This document shows positions 10,072 through 17,438 of a stretch of DNA of 64,000 nucleotides, in pieces. How positions within the stretch are numbered: the first letter of the stretch is position 1; every line of letters begins with the position of its first letter. Source of the stretch: SZUA-36 sp963753105 (GTDB lineage: Bacteria; Pseudomonadota; Gammaproteobacteria; Xanthomonadales; SZUA-36); assembly GCA_963753105.1 (NCBI GenBank), contig CAVWBD010000011.1, positions 62,001 to 126,000 on the forward strand, in the 5' to 3' direction. The notes beneath the pieces are model-generated. The model did not search any database. It was not told the DNA's origin and saw only the letters and a program-made list of their open reading frames with translations. Made by a program: the position numbers and the translations under genes.

Positions 10072-10736
10072 CGAGGGGCGCTAGAGTACTGGAGTTCTGG
10101 CACTCACGCTGGCAGGAAGGACGCTGTGGCTGGCACGAGGCGGACGGCAGTACGGCACTGAAGAAGTACTGGCCCCGGTTGTCACACGGCAGCCGTGTGC
10201 TGGTGCCGCTATGTGGAAAATCCACCGACCTTCTGTGGCTTGCACAACAGGGTTATGAGGTGACTGGGGTCGAGCTTTCCACCATTGCCGCACGTACTTT
10301 TTTTGAAGAATCGGGATTGGCGTTTGAAACCGCCGAGCGTGGTGGGTTCAGCTGGTTTCGTGGGTTGGACACCAGTATCGCGATTGCCTGTGGTAACTAC
10401 TTCGAATTCACGGACCTGCCATATGACGCGCTCTATGACCGTGCGGCCTTGAGCGCCATATCGTCTAAAAAACGGCCCGAGTATGCCCGGCACACGAAAG
10501 AACTGCTGAAACCGGGTGCTTTCCAGTTGCTGATTACATTGGAATTTGATGAGTCGAATTTCGAGGGTCCGCCTTTCCCGGTCATGACGGACGAGGTGCT
10601 GAGTTACTGGCCCGGCCTGCAACGCATCGATGAACGGGATGATACGGATAACCGGTCACCCAAATATCACGATGCCGGTGTCGAACAACTCCTGGAAGTG
10701 GTTTGGAAAAGCCTTTCGGTTGACGGCTGGCAATAG
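10068..10736 (+). CDS. tpm: Thiopurine S-methyltransferase family protein, start codon unclear
   Basis: The SAM motif HGSRVLVPLCGKSTDLLWLA and later VTGVELS, YDRAALSAI and EGPPFPVMTDEV are diagnostic of the bacterial TPMT family, which detoxifies selenium, tellurium or thiopurine compounds. The family's conserved N-terminal block (EFWHSRWQEG, then GWHEADGS) is present in frame from base 10092, upstream of the first usual start (TTG 10179). No ATG, GTG or TTG precedes it in frame; the only candidates are CTG at 10068, overlapping the TGA of the acyl-CoA dehydrogenase gene, and CTG at 10089. I annotate from the overlap CTG, which would be translationally coupled. A lost or mis-sequenced start base is equally possible. 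Restored length of about 215-222 residues matches the family. Confidence 0.82.
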   Translation: MTRGARVLEFWHSRWQEGRCGWHEADGSTALKKYWPRLSHGSRVLVPLCGKSTDLLWLAQQGYEVTGVELSTIAARTFFEESGLAFETAERGGFSWFRGLDTSIAIACGNYFEFTDLPYDALYDRAALSAISSKKRPEYARHTKELLKPGAFQLLITLEFDESNFEGPPFPVMTDEVLSYWPGLQRIDERDDTDNRSPKYHDAGVEQLLEVVWKSLSVDGWQ

Positions 10737-10742
10737 CCAGAC

Positions 10743-11042
10743 TCAACCATACGCTCTCCTGGTGCCGGCAAGCATACTGTGTGCGCCAGGGTCCGAATCA
10801 GAAATCTCGTACTCGAGCGTTTTTGTGTGGCCGGCAGAATCGACTGCAGAAACACTGAGGGTTTTGCCTTCAACGCCACGCGGGATCTCGGCCATTGACT
10901 GGCACAGCATGCTGTTATATTCGCGGTCGAGTATCGCCTGCCTGTTAACGAACACCCTGACCTTTGTTGTGCCAGAACATCCCGCAACGCTGAACCTGAA
11001 GATCTCGCCAGCCACTGGTGGTTTTAAAGTCTGAATTAACAT
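10743..11042 (-). CDS. Small hypothetical protein (99 aa)
   Basis: No recognised family. The sequence is strand-rich (alternating hydrophobic and polar residues, FRFSVAGCSG, KTLSVSAVDSAG), ends with a basic tail and has no signal peptide or membrane helix. GAGG lies 7 bases before the ATG at 11042. It converges with the methyltransferase, ending 6 bases from it. The pattern resembles one Ig-like or fibronectin-like domain, but that is only an impression. Confidence 0.45.
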   Translation of the reverse strand: MLIQTLKPPVAGEIFRFSVAGCSGTTKVRVFVNRQAILDREYNSMLCQSMAEIPRGVEGKTLSVSAVDSAGHTKTLEYEISDSDPGAHSMLAGTRRAYG

Positions 11043-11312
11043 GTCATGCCTCGCTAAAAGCGTCCCTCATGCAATGAAGTCCCTTTAGAGAAACAAGAAT
11101 GGGTAGGTCTGTCTGTAGAGAACTATCCCGTTTGCATCCGTGCCAGATGCATCCGTGCGAAGTGCCATATCTCCTGATTTTTTAAGCATATGCTCAAAAT
11201 AAAGGTATTGCAAGTGCATGAAAAACCGTATCCCTTCGTGCTTACCTCCATATTTGCTCCATATTTGGTACCGATAATCCAACTATGGATTAACTACCGG
11301 GAGGAATTCGCC

Positions 11313-11717
11313 ATGCAACGATCTATCGTAATTCTCAGTTCAATTTTACTGATCGTCATGGCCGCATCAGCCGATGCGCGCGGCAGGGGCGGTCAGGGAG
11401 GAAAGGGCCAGGGTGGTTGCGGTCAGAGCGGTTATGGTGGCGTAGACCAGCAGGCTCAATTTCAGAAAGAGCTGAATCTCAGCGACCAGCAGATCTCGCA
11501 GATGCAGGAAATCCGCCAAAACGGCGGCTCGCGGGATGAAATTCATGCTGTTATGAACGAAGAACAGCGGGCGATGGTCAGCGAACACCGTGCTGAAATG
11601 AATGGCCATGGTGGCCGGGGCGGTCGGGGTGGACAAGGCGGCAATGGCCGTCGGGGGCATGGCAATCCGGTACTCGATACTCCGCAAGAGCCTGCTGCGG
11701 AGGCCAGTGGCGGTTAA
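11313..11717 (+). CDS. Spy-like small periplasmic protein, Gly-rich (copy 1)
   Basis: A signal peptide (cleaved near SADARG) precedes a 110-residue mature protein with a Gly/Arg-rich head, a helical core (FQKELNLSDQQISQMQEIRQ, then MNEEQRAMVSEHRAEM) and a Gly-rich tail. The core has the LTxxQ-type pattern of the CpxP/Spy family of periplasmic chaperones. The start at 11313 is set by GGGAGG 9 bases upstream; a longer frame from 11190 has no signal peptide at its N-terminus. It lies next to, and convergent with, the BaeR-like regulator gene. Spy of E. coli is induced by BaeSR, so this is probably a target or sensor partner of the adjacent system. Confidence 0.75.
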   Translation: MQRSIVILSSILLIVMAASADARGRGGQGGKGQGGCGQSGYGGVDQQAQFQKELNLSDQQISQMQEIRQNGGSRDEIHAVMNEEQRAMVSEHRAEMNGHGGRGGRGGQGGNGRRGHGNPVLDTPQEPAAEASGG

Positions 11718-11732
11718 AAGTGGCGGTTCTCG

Positions 11733-12413
11733 TCAGGTGACGAGGCGGTAACCAATCCCGTATACGGATTCGATCAGGTCGGCGCCAGGACTGGCATCGG
11801 CCAGTTTGTGTCGCAGATTCTTGACGTGGGTGTCGATGGTCCGGTCGCTGACGATGCGGTAGTCGGAATAAATCGCATTCATTAACTGGTCACGCGAGAA
11901 CACCTGTCCCGGGTGTTCTGCCAGGTAGCTGAGCAAGGCAAATTCCACCGGTGAAAGCTTCAGCACATGCTTATCCAGGCTGACGCTGTGGCGTTCCCGG
12001 TCAATCTGCAGACCGGCCGGCAACAGGTCCTTGGCCAAGGCACCAGCCCTGCGCAGCACAGCTTTTACCCTGGCCACGACCTCCCTGGGGCTGAAGGGTT
12101 TGCAGATGTAGTCGTCCGCACCCAGTTCCAGGCCGAGCAGGCGGTCGATTTCCTCCACCAGTGCCGTGACCATGATGATCGGCACCTGGCTTTTGCCACG
12201 GATTGCCTTGCACACATCCAGGCCATTCATGCCGGGCAGCATCAAGTCCAGCAACACGAGGTCGGGTGCGGTCTCTTCAAAGGCCTGCACGGCCTCGTCG
12301 CCACGCCCCACCCAGTGGGTTTGGTAACCACCGGTTTTTTCCAGGTAATCACGCAGCAGACTGGCGATCTTTTCCTCGTCTTCAACGATCAGGATTGTGG
12401 CCTGTGTATTCAT
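11733..12413 (-). CDS. baeR: OmpR-family response regulator, BaeR-like
   Basis: The receiver domain has the acidic pocket (LIVEDEEK), the phospho-acceptor aspartate in LVLLDLMLPGMNG, the Thr in IIMVTALVEE and Lys in DDYICKPFSPREV; the C-terminal winged helix (about residues 130-226) ends YGIGYRLVT. The stretch EEIDRLLGLELGADDYICKP is close to BaeR of E. coli. It overlaps the histidine kinase gene by 4 bases (ATGA), so the two are co-translated. It should activate genes for envelope stress, plausibly the two flanking Spy-like genes. Confidence 0.88.
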   Translation of the reverse strand: MNTQATILIVEDEEKIASLLRDYLEKTGGYQTHWVGRGDEAVQAFEETAPDLVLLDLMLPGMNGLDVCKAIRGKSQVPIIMVTALVEEIDRLLGLELGADDYICKPFSPREVVARVKAVLRRAGALAKDLLPAGLQIDRERHSVSLDKHVLKLSPVEFALLSYLAEHPGQVFSRDQLMNAIYSDYRIVSDRTIDTHVKNLRHKLADASPGADLIESVYGIGYRLVT

Positions 12414-13912
12414 GTGTCGAGCGGCAAGGTGGTGGTGATCATCAGGCCGCCGTCCGGCCCCGGTTGCGCGGTAATCTGTCCACCGTGAGCTTCGATGATA
12501 TTGCGGCAGATGGCAAGGCCCAGGCCGCTGCCGCCTGAGTTGCGGTTACGGCTGGCCTCCATGCGGTAAAGACGTTCGAACATTCGTTCACATTCGTCCT
12601 TGCTGGCCCCCGGTGCGCTATCACTGATATGGAGTTGAGCCTGTAGGCCATCATCACCGAGAACGATCGAAATTTTGCCGCCGGCATCGGTGTACCGTAC
12701 AGAATTGTCCAGCAGGTTGTGCAGGAGTTGGCGCAGACGCCGTTCGTCACCACGCAATCTGATGACCCGTTCCGGCTCCGTGAAATCGAGTTCAAGACCT
12801 TTCTCTGTGGCTGGGCCGGTAAACGATTCCACGGCCAGTTCAAGCAGGTCGTTGAAGTTCACCGGCGCCATCTTGTAGGCCAGTGCGCCTGAATCGGTCA
12901 TCGTCAGGCTGTGCAGATCATCAACCAGCACGGCGAGGTGTTTGACCTCGTCACGTACCGAGTCAAGCTGTTCCTTGTCCAGTGGGCGTATGCCGTCGCT
13001 CATGGCCTCCAGTTCGCCGCTGATGATGGCCAACGGGGTACGCAGCTCGTGTGCAATGTCCGACATCGCGCGTTTACGTGCCGTCTCGTGCTCGCTGAGT
13101 GCAGCTGACAGGCGATTGACGTCTTCGCTCAACCTGGCGATCTCATCACTGCCTTTTGTGTCAAGCCTGGTATCAAAGTTACCGGCAGCCACGGAACGAA
13201 TACCTTCAGCCACCTTATTGATGGGCCGGCTGAGGTGCCGGGCCAGCAACCAGGCCAGTAATACTGCCACTGCCAGGCCGATTCCCAGGCCCATCAGCAG
13301 ATGGTTACGCAGACGGTTGATAAAGGCTTCTTCTTCGGGCAGGTTGAAATCGTTCACCAGGGCAACACCTAGCCATCCGGTTACAAGCCCATCGACCTCG
13401 ATGGGCAGCAGGTAGTCTTCATCAAACTCCAGGGGCACTTCACCTACCACCGGTACTTTGTCTACGTCGAGCAGGAAAATGCGCTGGGGCAGGGCATTGC
13501 GTCCACCGGGGCCACCGGCAGGTCCTGCACCCTGGTGTGGTTGGCCTGGTCCCCGTCCTGCGGGTGGGCCTGCACCGGGGAACCTTTGGACACGGCGTCC
13601 TTCACGCCCCGGGGATTGTGACCTTCCCGGGCCTAACGCCAACCGGCCATTCGGGTCATCCAGCGACGCCGATAACATCAGGTAGAAAAATTCATGCGGG
13701 TTACTGGCGAGTTCCTGCCAGCTACCGTGAGCCTGGTACCAATCGGCCAGTTCGGGTACCAGCAACTCCAGCCTGCTGCGCTCCTGGTTCTGTAAAAAGT
13801 CCATGAAGCCGTGTCCGATGCTGGCGCGTGTGGCCAGTGTGTTCAGTACCAGCACGGCCGTGGTGCAGGCAATCATTGCGATCAGCAATTTATGGATGAG
13901 CTTCAGTTTCAT
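12410..13912 (-). CDS. baeS: Sensor histidine kinase, BaeS-like, with Gly/Pro-rich insertion
   Basis: An N-terminal membrane helix (residues about 7-25), a periplasmic domain, a second helix (LLMGLGIGLAVAVLLAWLL), HAMP, the H-box DIAHELRTPLAIISGEL, the N-box LLHNLLDNSVRYT and the G-box SGGSGLGLAICRNI are all visible. The periplasmic domain holds an unusual low-complexity stretch of Gly, Pro and Arg near bases 13500-13640, similar in flavour to the tails of the two flanking secreted proteins. Start ATG 13912 is preferred over an upstream ATG at 13945 because GGGGAC lies 5 bases before it and the membrane helix follows directly. Confidence 0.87.
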   Translation of the reverse strand: MKLKLIHKLLIAMIACTTAVLVLNTLATRASIGHGFMDFLQNQERSRLELLVPELADWYQAHGSWQELASNPHEFFYLMLSASLDDPNGRLALGPGRSQSPGREGRRVQRFPGAGPPAGRGPGQPHQGAGPAGGPGGRNALPQRIFLLDVDKVPVVGEVPLEFDEDYLLPIEVDGLVTGWLGVALVNDFNLPEEEAFINRLRNHLLMGLGIGLAVAVLLAWLLARHLSRPINKVAEGIRSVAAGNFDTRLDTKGSDEIARLSEDVNRLSAALSEHETARKRAMSDIAHELRTPLAIISGELEAMSDGIRPLDKEQLDSVRDEVKHLAVLVDDLHSLTMTDSGALAYKMAPVNFNDLLELAVESFTGPATEKGLELDFTEPERVIRLRGDERRLRQLLHNLLDNSVRYTDAGGKISIVLGDDGLQAQLHISDSAPGASKDECERMFERLYRMEASRNRNSGGSGLGLAICRNIIEAHGGQITAQPGPDGGLMITTTLPLDT

Positions 13913-14093
13913 TGTGGTCCCCGTTGCTGCCATATCCTGCACCACGTCTGCGCTTCGGACAACTGTTGCAGTGAAATCTCCACATTTTCTTCAAATTTGG
14001 TGCAATTTTGCAGGCCAGTATGGAGCCTGTCAGAAACGTCCGGTGATCAAAAAAGATTTGCAGGATTTTATTTAACCAAACGAGGAAATGACC

Positions 14094-14546
14094 ATGAAAA
14101 AGATTGTATTGATTGCATTTTTATTCGCACTTGCCGCAGGTACGGCGATGGCCCAGCAAGGCCAGGGCGGCCCTGGAAATGCTGGCGGCAACGGTAATCC
14201 GGCTGTAGCAGGAAATTCTGCTGGCCCCGGTGGCCCCGGTGATCCGGCGGCTCGCCTGACTGAATTGCTGGGTCTCGACGACGTCCAGGCTGCCGAAATC
14301 GCGGCCATTTTTGAAGATGCCCAGTTGCTGCGTGAACAAGAGCAGGAAAGGGCTCGCCAGTTTGCCAGTGACATGCGTGCGAGCATCCACGAGCAAATCG
14401 TATTGCTGCTTACTCCGGAACAACTGGCCCTGTACGAAGAGCACCAGGCCAAGCGCGAGGAATTCAGGCAGATGCTGGATGAAATGCGCCAGTCACGTGG
14501 CGGTAATGGTGGTGGCGGCCGTGGCACGGGAGAGTGCAATAGCTAA
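14094..14546 (+). CDS. Spy-like small periplasmic protein, Gly-rich (copy 2)
   Basis: A signal peptide (KKIVLIAFLFALAAGTAMAQ) is followed by an Asn/Gly/Pro-rich segment and a helical core with LTELLGLDDVQAAEIAAIF and the LTPEQLALYEEHQ motif typical of CpxP/Spy-type proteins, then a Gly-rich tail. The ATG at 14094 is chosen because GAGGA lies 7 bases before it; the ATG at 14088 sits only one base from the Shine-Dalgarno. It is divergent from the BaeS-like kinase with about 180 bases between, so it likely shares a control region with it. A strong terminator follows. Confidence 0.78.
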   Translation: MKKIVLIAFLFALAAGTAMAQQGQGGPGNAGGNGNPAVAGNSAGPGGPGDPAARLTELLGLDDVQAAEIAAIFEDAQLLREQEQERARQFASDMRASIHEQIVLLLTPEQLALYEEHQAKREEFRQMLDEMRQSRGGNGGGGRGTGECNS

Positions 14547-14565
14547 TACCTGATATTACAGCCCC

Positions 14566-14627
14566 AACCCCCGGTCCCGGTGTTCCCTCTTAAACAATCT
14601 CAACACCGCGACCGGGGTTTTCTTTTG
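14566..14627 (+). terminator. Intrinsic terminator after the Spy-like gene
   Basis: A long stem pairs CCCCGGTC-C-CGGTGTT (14569-14584) with AACACCG-C-GACCGGGG (14602-14617), with one C/C mismatch, followed by TTTTCTTTT. It closes the transcript of the second Spy-like gene. Confidence 0.85.
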
Positions 14628-14703
14628 TCCGGGAAAAAAGACACTCAAACGCTTAGTTCTTTTCTTCCCCTGGCCTGGTGCTGGATGATGATTTACCTCG
14701 ACC

Positions 14704-16059
14704 TTAAAATGGCGGTTCCGGAATGGAAAATTGCGCCTGTGCTGAGCGTTCCAGCTGCTTCGCTTTCTTATCCTTTAGGTACAGCGCTTGCTTGACACCA
14801 CGGTCGCGTAAGGCTTGGCTGGCCACGTTACCAGGTGTGCCGTGGTAGATGCGTTTGCCAAAACGCCGGATGACGTCCCAGTCGATCTCGATGCCCAGGC
14901 CTGGCTTGTCCGGAATCCGGATACTTCCATCGTCATCTATTGGAAAACCACCCTTGATAAAACGTGCCCAGTGTTCCGGCTTCCAGTGGCCTTCCAGCGG
15001 GTATTCCAGCAAGCTGCGTTCTTCCATTGGAATGACACCGACCAGTTGAAGTGCCAACGCAAAGCCCAGTCCCGTTGTCCAGGTGTGCGGGCAAAACTTG
15101 ACCTTGCCAAGCGGATCGATATTTTCGTGGTTGCGTTTCCAGATTTCATTAATCAGCCAGTAAACCACAGAGACACCACCGGCGTAGGTGCCGCCGGCCA
15201 TGACCGCGTCCGGCTGATAGATATCCAGGCTGCCGGTATCCAGCATGGTTTTGAAGTCGCACCAGCTTGAATTCAGTTCACCGCCGGCGATCGGTGTGGT
15301 GGTGTTTTTGCGTAATTCGGCCAACCCGGCAAAATTGCCCCGGTTCAGCGGTTCTTCCAGCCACCTGACATCATGGGCCTCGATTTTCCGGGCGAACTTC
15401 AACGCCAGGTCAAGGTTCCATTTTGGTGTTTCATCCAGCAGGTCGACTGGCCAGCCCTGGTTGGCATCTACCATCAGCTGTGTTCCTGCGCCGATTGAAT
15501 CACGGGCGGCGCCGACAAAATCCGTCATCTGACCGATATCCGTGCCCTTGACTCGAATCTTGATACCGCGGAACCTGGCATCAACGGTCCGTTTACTGAT
15601 TTCACGAATTGCGGACTGGTCATGGCCGTGGGTGGAGCCGGTCGACAGGTACGGGTAGACATGGCCCCCCGTGCCGCCGAGCAGTTTCCATAACGGTTCG
15701 TCCTTGATTTTTCCAATGAGATCCCAGAACGCGGCGTCGACCCAGCCGTTGCGCATACCGATATAGGAGAATTCCTGGATACGCTGGTTGACCAGCGTGA
15801 TGTCCAGCGGGTTGATGCCCATCAGGTAGTTACCGAGGATGGCGCCGAGACCTGAACGCTCGAGCCCCATCCCGGTGATGGCGGCGACACCTTCGTGTCC
15901 CGCATCGGTGCCGAGCTTCAACAGGTAGAAGCGCATTTCAGACTGACGGAAGCCCGGAATCCAGCTGGGTTCGAAGTAACGGGGTTGAGTGAAGAATCCC
16001 GGCTTCTTGTCTTCGAGAGGAATCTTGACGAAATACAGCTCGATGCGGTTGATTTTCAC
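14704..16059 (-). CDS. Enolase-superfamily enzyme (mandelate racemase / muconate lactonizing type)
   Basis: A 451-residue protein with the N-terminal capping domain and a TIM barrel. Catalytic elements appear in order: a K-x-K motif (IKIRVKG, residue about 165), the first metal ligand in VDANQGW (about 196), EEP (about 236), GGE (about 257) and a late histidine context (CPHTW, about 326). The family abstracts the alpha proton of a carboxylate, usually a sugar acid; the longer-than-usual C-terminus of about 50 residues rich in Lys and Gln is odd. No sugar-acid genes surround it, so the substrate is unknown. It stands alone on the minus strand. Confidence 0.82.
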   Translation of the reverse strand: MKINRIELYFVKIPLEDKKPGFFTQPRYFEPSWIPGFRQSEMRFYLLKLGTDAGHEGVAAITGMGLERSGLGAILGNYLMGINPLDITLVNQRIQEFSYIGMRNGWVDAAFWDLIGKIKDEPLWKLLGGTGGHVYPYLSTGSTHGHDQSAIREISKRTVDARFRGIKIRVKGTDIGQMTDFVGAARDSIGAGTQLMVDANQGWPVDLLDETPKWNLDLALKFARKIEAHDVRWLEEPLNRGNFAGLAELRKNTTTPIAGGELNSSWCDFKTMLDTGSLDIYQPDAVMAGGTYAGGVSVVYWLINEIWKRNHENIDPLGKVKFCPHTWTTGLGFALALQLVGVIPMEERSLLEYPLEGHWKPEHWARFIKGGFPIDDDGSIRIPDKPGLGIEIDWDVIRRFGKRIYHGTPGNVASQALRDRGVKQALYLKDKKAKQLERSAQAQFSIPEPPF

Positions 16060-16189
16060 GACCGGCTTCCTTGACGGGAAATCACCGTGTCATTGTAATG
16101 TTAAAACCAGTCAGGATCACAAAAGCATTTATTCTTCAACTTAATGCGCTGAGACGGGTGCTCCCTTCCGGGATACGCTGATTAAAACC

Positions 16190-16295
16190 GGGGATACAGG
16201 TATTCCAACCTGAGACCTTCACAAACAAGGAGGTTTGTGAAGAGCCTACAGGGATGTATCCACGGCGTGTCTCAGGTGGATATACCTGTGTCCCC
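16190..16295. repeat. Structured repeat element, copy 1
   Basis: A long outer stem (GGGGATACAGGTAT at 16190-16203 with ATACCTGTGTCCCC at 16282-16295, one G-U pair) continues through ACCTGAGAC/GTCTCAGGT and encloses a perfect 10-bp hairpin (CTTCACAAAC/GTTTGTGAAG, 16217-16242) and the sequence CCTACAGGGATGTATCCACG. The 23-base core at 16245-16267 recurs, with two changes, at 16967-16989. It lies in the 285-base spacer between the enolase-superfamily gene and the DUF2165 gene; no coding sequence is visible there. Confidence 0.7.
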
Positions 16296-16344
16296 GCTAG
16301 GCAAGTTAATTGTGCGGGAGTTGTGGAAGTGTTTCATTTTTTTG

Positions 16345-16834
16345 TCACTCATCCGTCATGCTGACAATGATGAGCACCACGGCACATGACATGAAGAACT
16401 GGAAGGCGCCGTCCATCGAGGCTTTGCCGATTTCGGTCTGCCACATCTGGAAAAATGCGCCGCCGAATACGCCGAAGAACCCGAGCCAGACAATCACACC
16501 CATGCCACAGCCCAGCAACGCGTATTTCTTTGACAAGTTGAACTCATCCGGCGGATGCATTCCTGGCGCTCCACATCGATAAAGCACCCCTGGCTGCGAG
16601 CAGACCGGCCAGGAATTCGAAGGCCACGACCAGGACCAGTGCGATCCAGAGCAGGGCGGGGCTGGAAATCGCCGGCATGAACGACTTGGCATAAGCGGCA
16701 TGGTCGGCGTTGCTCATCACATACGCAAACGACGCGTAAGCCGCATCGAGGTTGACGATGTTCTGCGTGGCATAGGCCAGGCAGAGCAGGGCGATGATGG
16801 CTACAAAGATGGTTTTAAGCAGGCGAATTTGCAC
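16345..16834 (-). CDS. DUF2165 small integral membrane protein (frameshift near 16560)
   Basis: The N-terminal half (MQIRLLKTIFVAIIALLCLAY, then a second helix ALLWIALVLVVAFEFLAGLL) and the C-terminal half (KKYALLGCGMGVIVWLGFF, then FFMSCAVVLIIVS) lie in two frames that join across one base near 16560. The restored protein of about 162 residues has four membrane helices and matches DUF2165 in length and in the FQMWQTE motif. Function unknown. The gene sits between the two copies of a structured repeat. Confidence 0.75.
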
Positions 16835-16966
16835 GGTTTTCTCCTCTATTAATTCACTGACCTCGTGCGAACGGTTTAACCGAGTATAGGAAAGAAATCC
16901 GCCAGTTTCCTAAGAATGGACTTGATATCCGGTGAATTTGTTTTGACAGGGAAGTCGCGATCGAGT

Positions 16967-16989
16967 CTACAGGGATGTATCCACGACGA
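16967..16989. repeat. Structured repeat element, core of copy 2
   Basis: This 23-base stretch repeats the core of the element at 16245-16267 with only two differences. The flanks again pair loosely (GGGAAGTCG with CGACGAGTCCC; CCGGTGAATTT with AAATACCGG), so the same fold seems to be kept. It lies in the 203-base spacer upstream of the DUF2165 gene; nothing else was seen in that spacer. Confidence 0.6.
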
Positions 16990-17037
16990 GTCCCGAGAAG
17001 AAATACCGGGTCCAACGCCTTGGGATTATCATTTTAG

Positions 17038-17340
17038 TTAGCCCGACAGTTTTTCGTGCACGCTGTCGAGCTTGTCCTGCATCGTCTGCTCGCGGTCCGT
17101 GCGGGTGCCGAGCTTGATGTTGGTGTGGATACGCGGCGCGCCCATGGCGTGAACCTTTTCGTGGCAGGCTTTGATGGCGTCGAAAACCTCGTCCCACTCA
17201 CCCTCGATGCTGGTGCCGTTGGGGTGCAGGCTGGTGGTCAAGCCTGGCCGGTCAAGTACTGTCTCGCAGGCAGCTACGTATTTTGACAGTGACACACCGA
17301 CGCCGATGGGCACGATGGTCAGGTCAACGATACATTTCAT
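17038..17340 (-). CDS. MTH1187/YkoF-family thiamine-binding-like protein
   Basis: A 100-residue protein with the family patterns IVDLTIVPIGVGVSLSKYVA, LHPNGTSIEGEWDEVF and PRIHTNIKLGTRTD. MTH1187 proteins (old name DUF77) are small ferredoxin-like folds that bind thiamine or hydroxymethylpyrimidine, and are thought to act as intracellular thiamine carriers. It follows pyruvate phosphate dikinase on the same strand, separated by about 100 bases and a hairpin. The window has several thiamine-diphosphate enzymes, which would fit such a role, but no direct link is shown. Confidence 0.85.
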   Translation of the reverse strand: MKCIVDLTIVPIGVGVSLSKYVAACETVLDRPGLTTSLHPNGTSIEGEWDEVFDAIKACHEKVHAMGAPRIHTNIKLGTRTDREQTMQDKLDSVHEKLSG

Positions 17341-17377
17341 GGCTTTGCTTCGAATCCGGTTAACACTTACTGAGGCA

Positions 17378-17432
17378 AGAGGGGTGGGTACAAGGTTCAG
17401 ATTTCACGCTGAATTTTGTACCCGACCCCTCT
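17378..17432. repeat. Imperfect 16-bp inverted repeat after ppdK
   Basis: AGAGGGG-T-GGGTACAA (17378-17393) pairs with TTGTACCC-G-ACCCCTCT (17417-17432), and an inner GTTCAG/CTGAA pairing extends it. It begins 6 bases past the stop codon of pyruvate phosphate dikinase on the minus strand. It looks like a REP-type palindrome or a transcript-end stabiliser. Confidence 0.65.
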
Positions 17433-17438
17433 ATTCTC

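Noticed and set aside
11085..11282. Possible small minus-strand gene of 65 codons in the 270-base spacer before the first Spy-like gene
   Set aside because: No ribosome site and no family resemblance; it covers the likely promoter of the Spy-like gene.
13458..13806. Gly/Pro-rich plus-strand frames opposite the kinase gene
   Set aside because: They are the antisense of the low-complexity insert of the sensor kinase and have no start signals.
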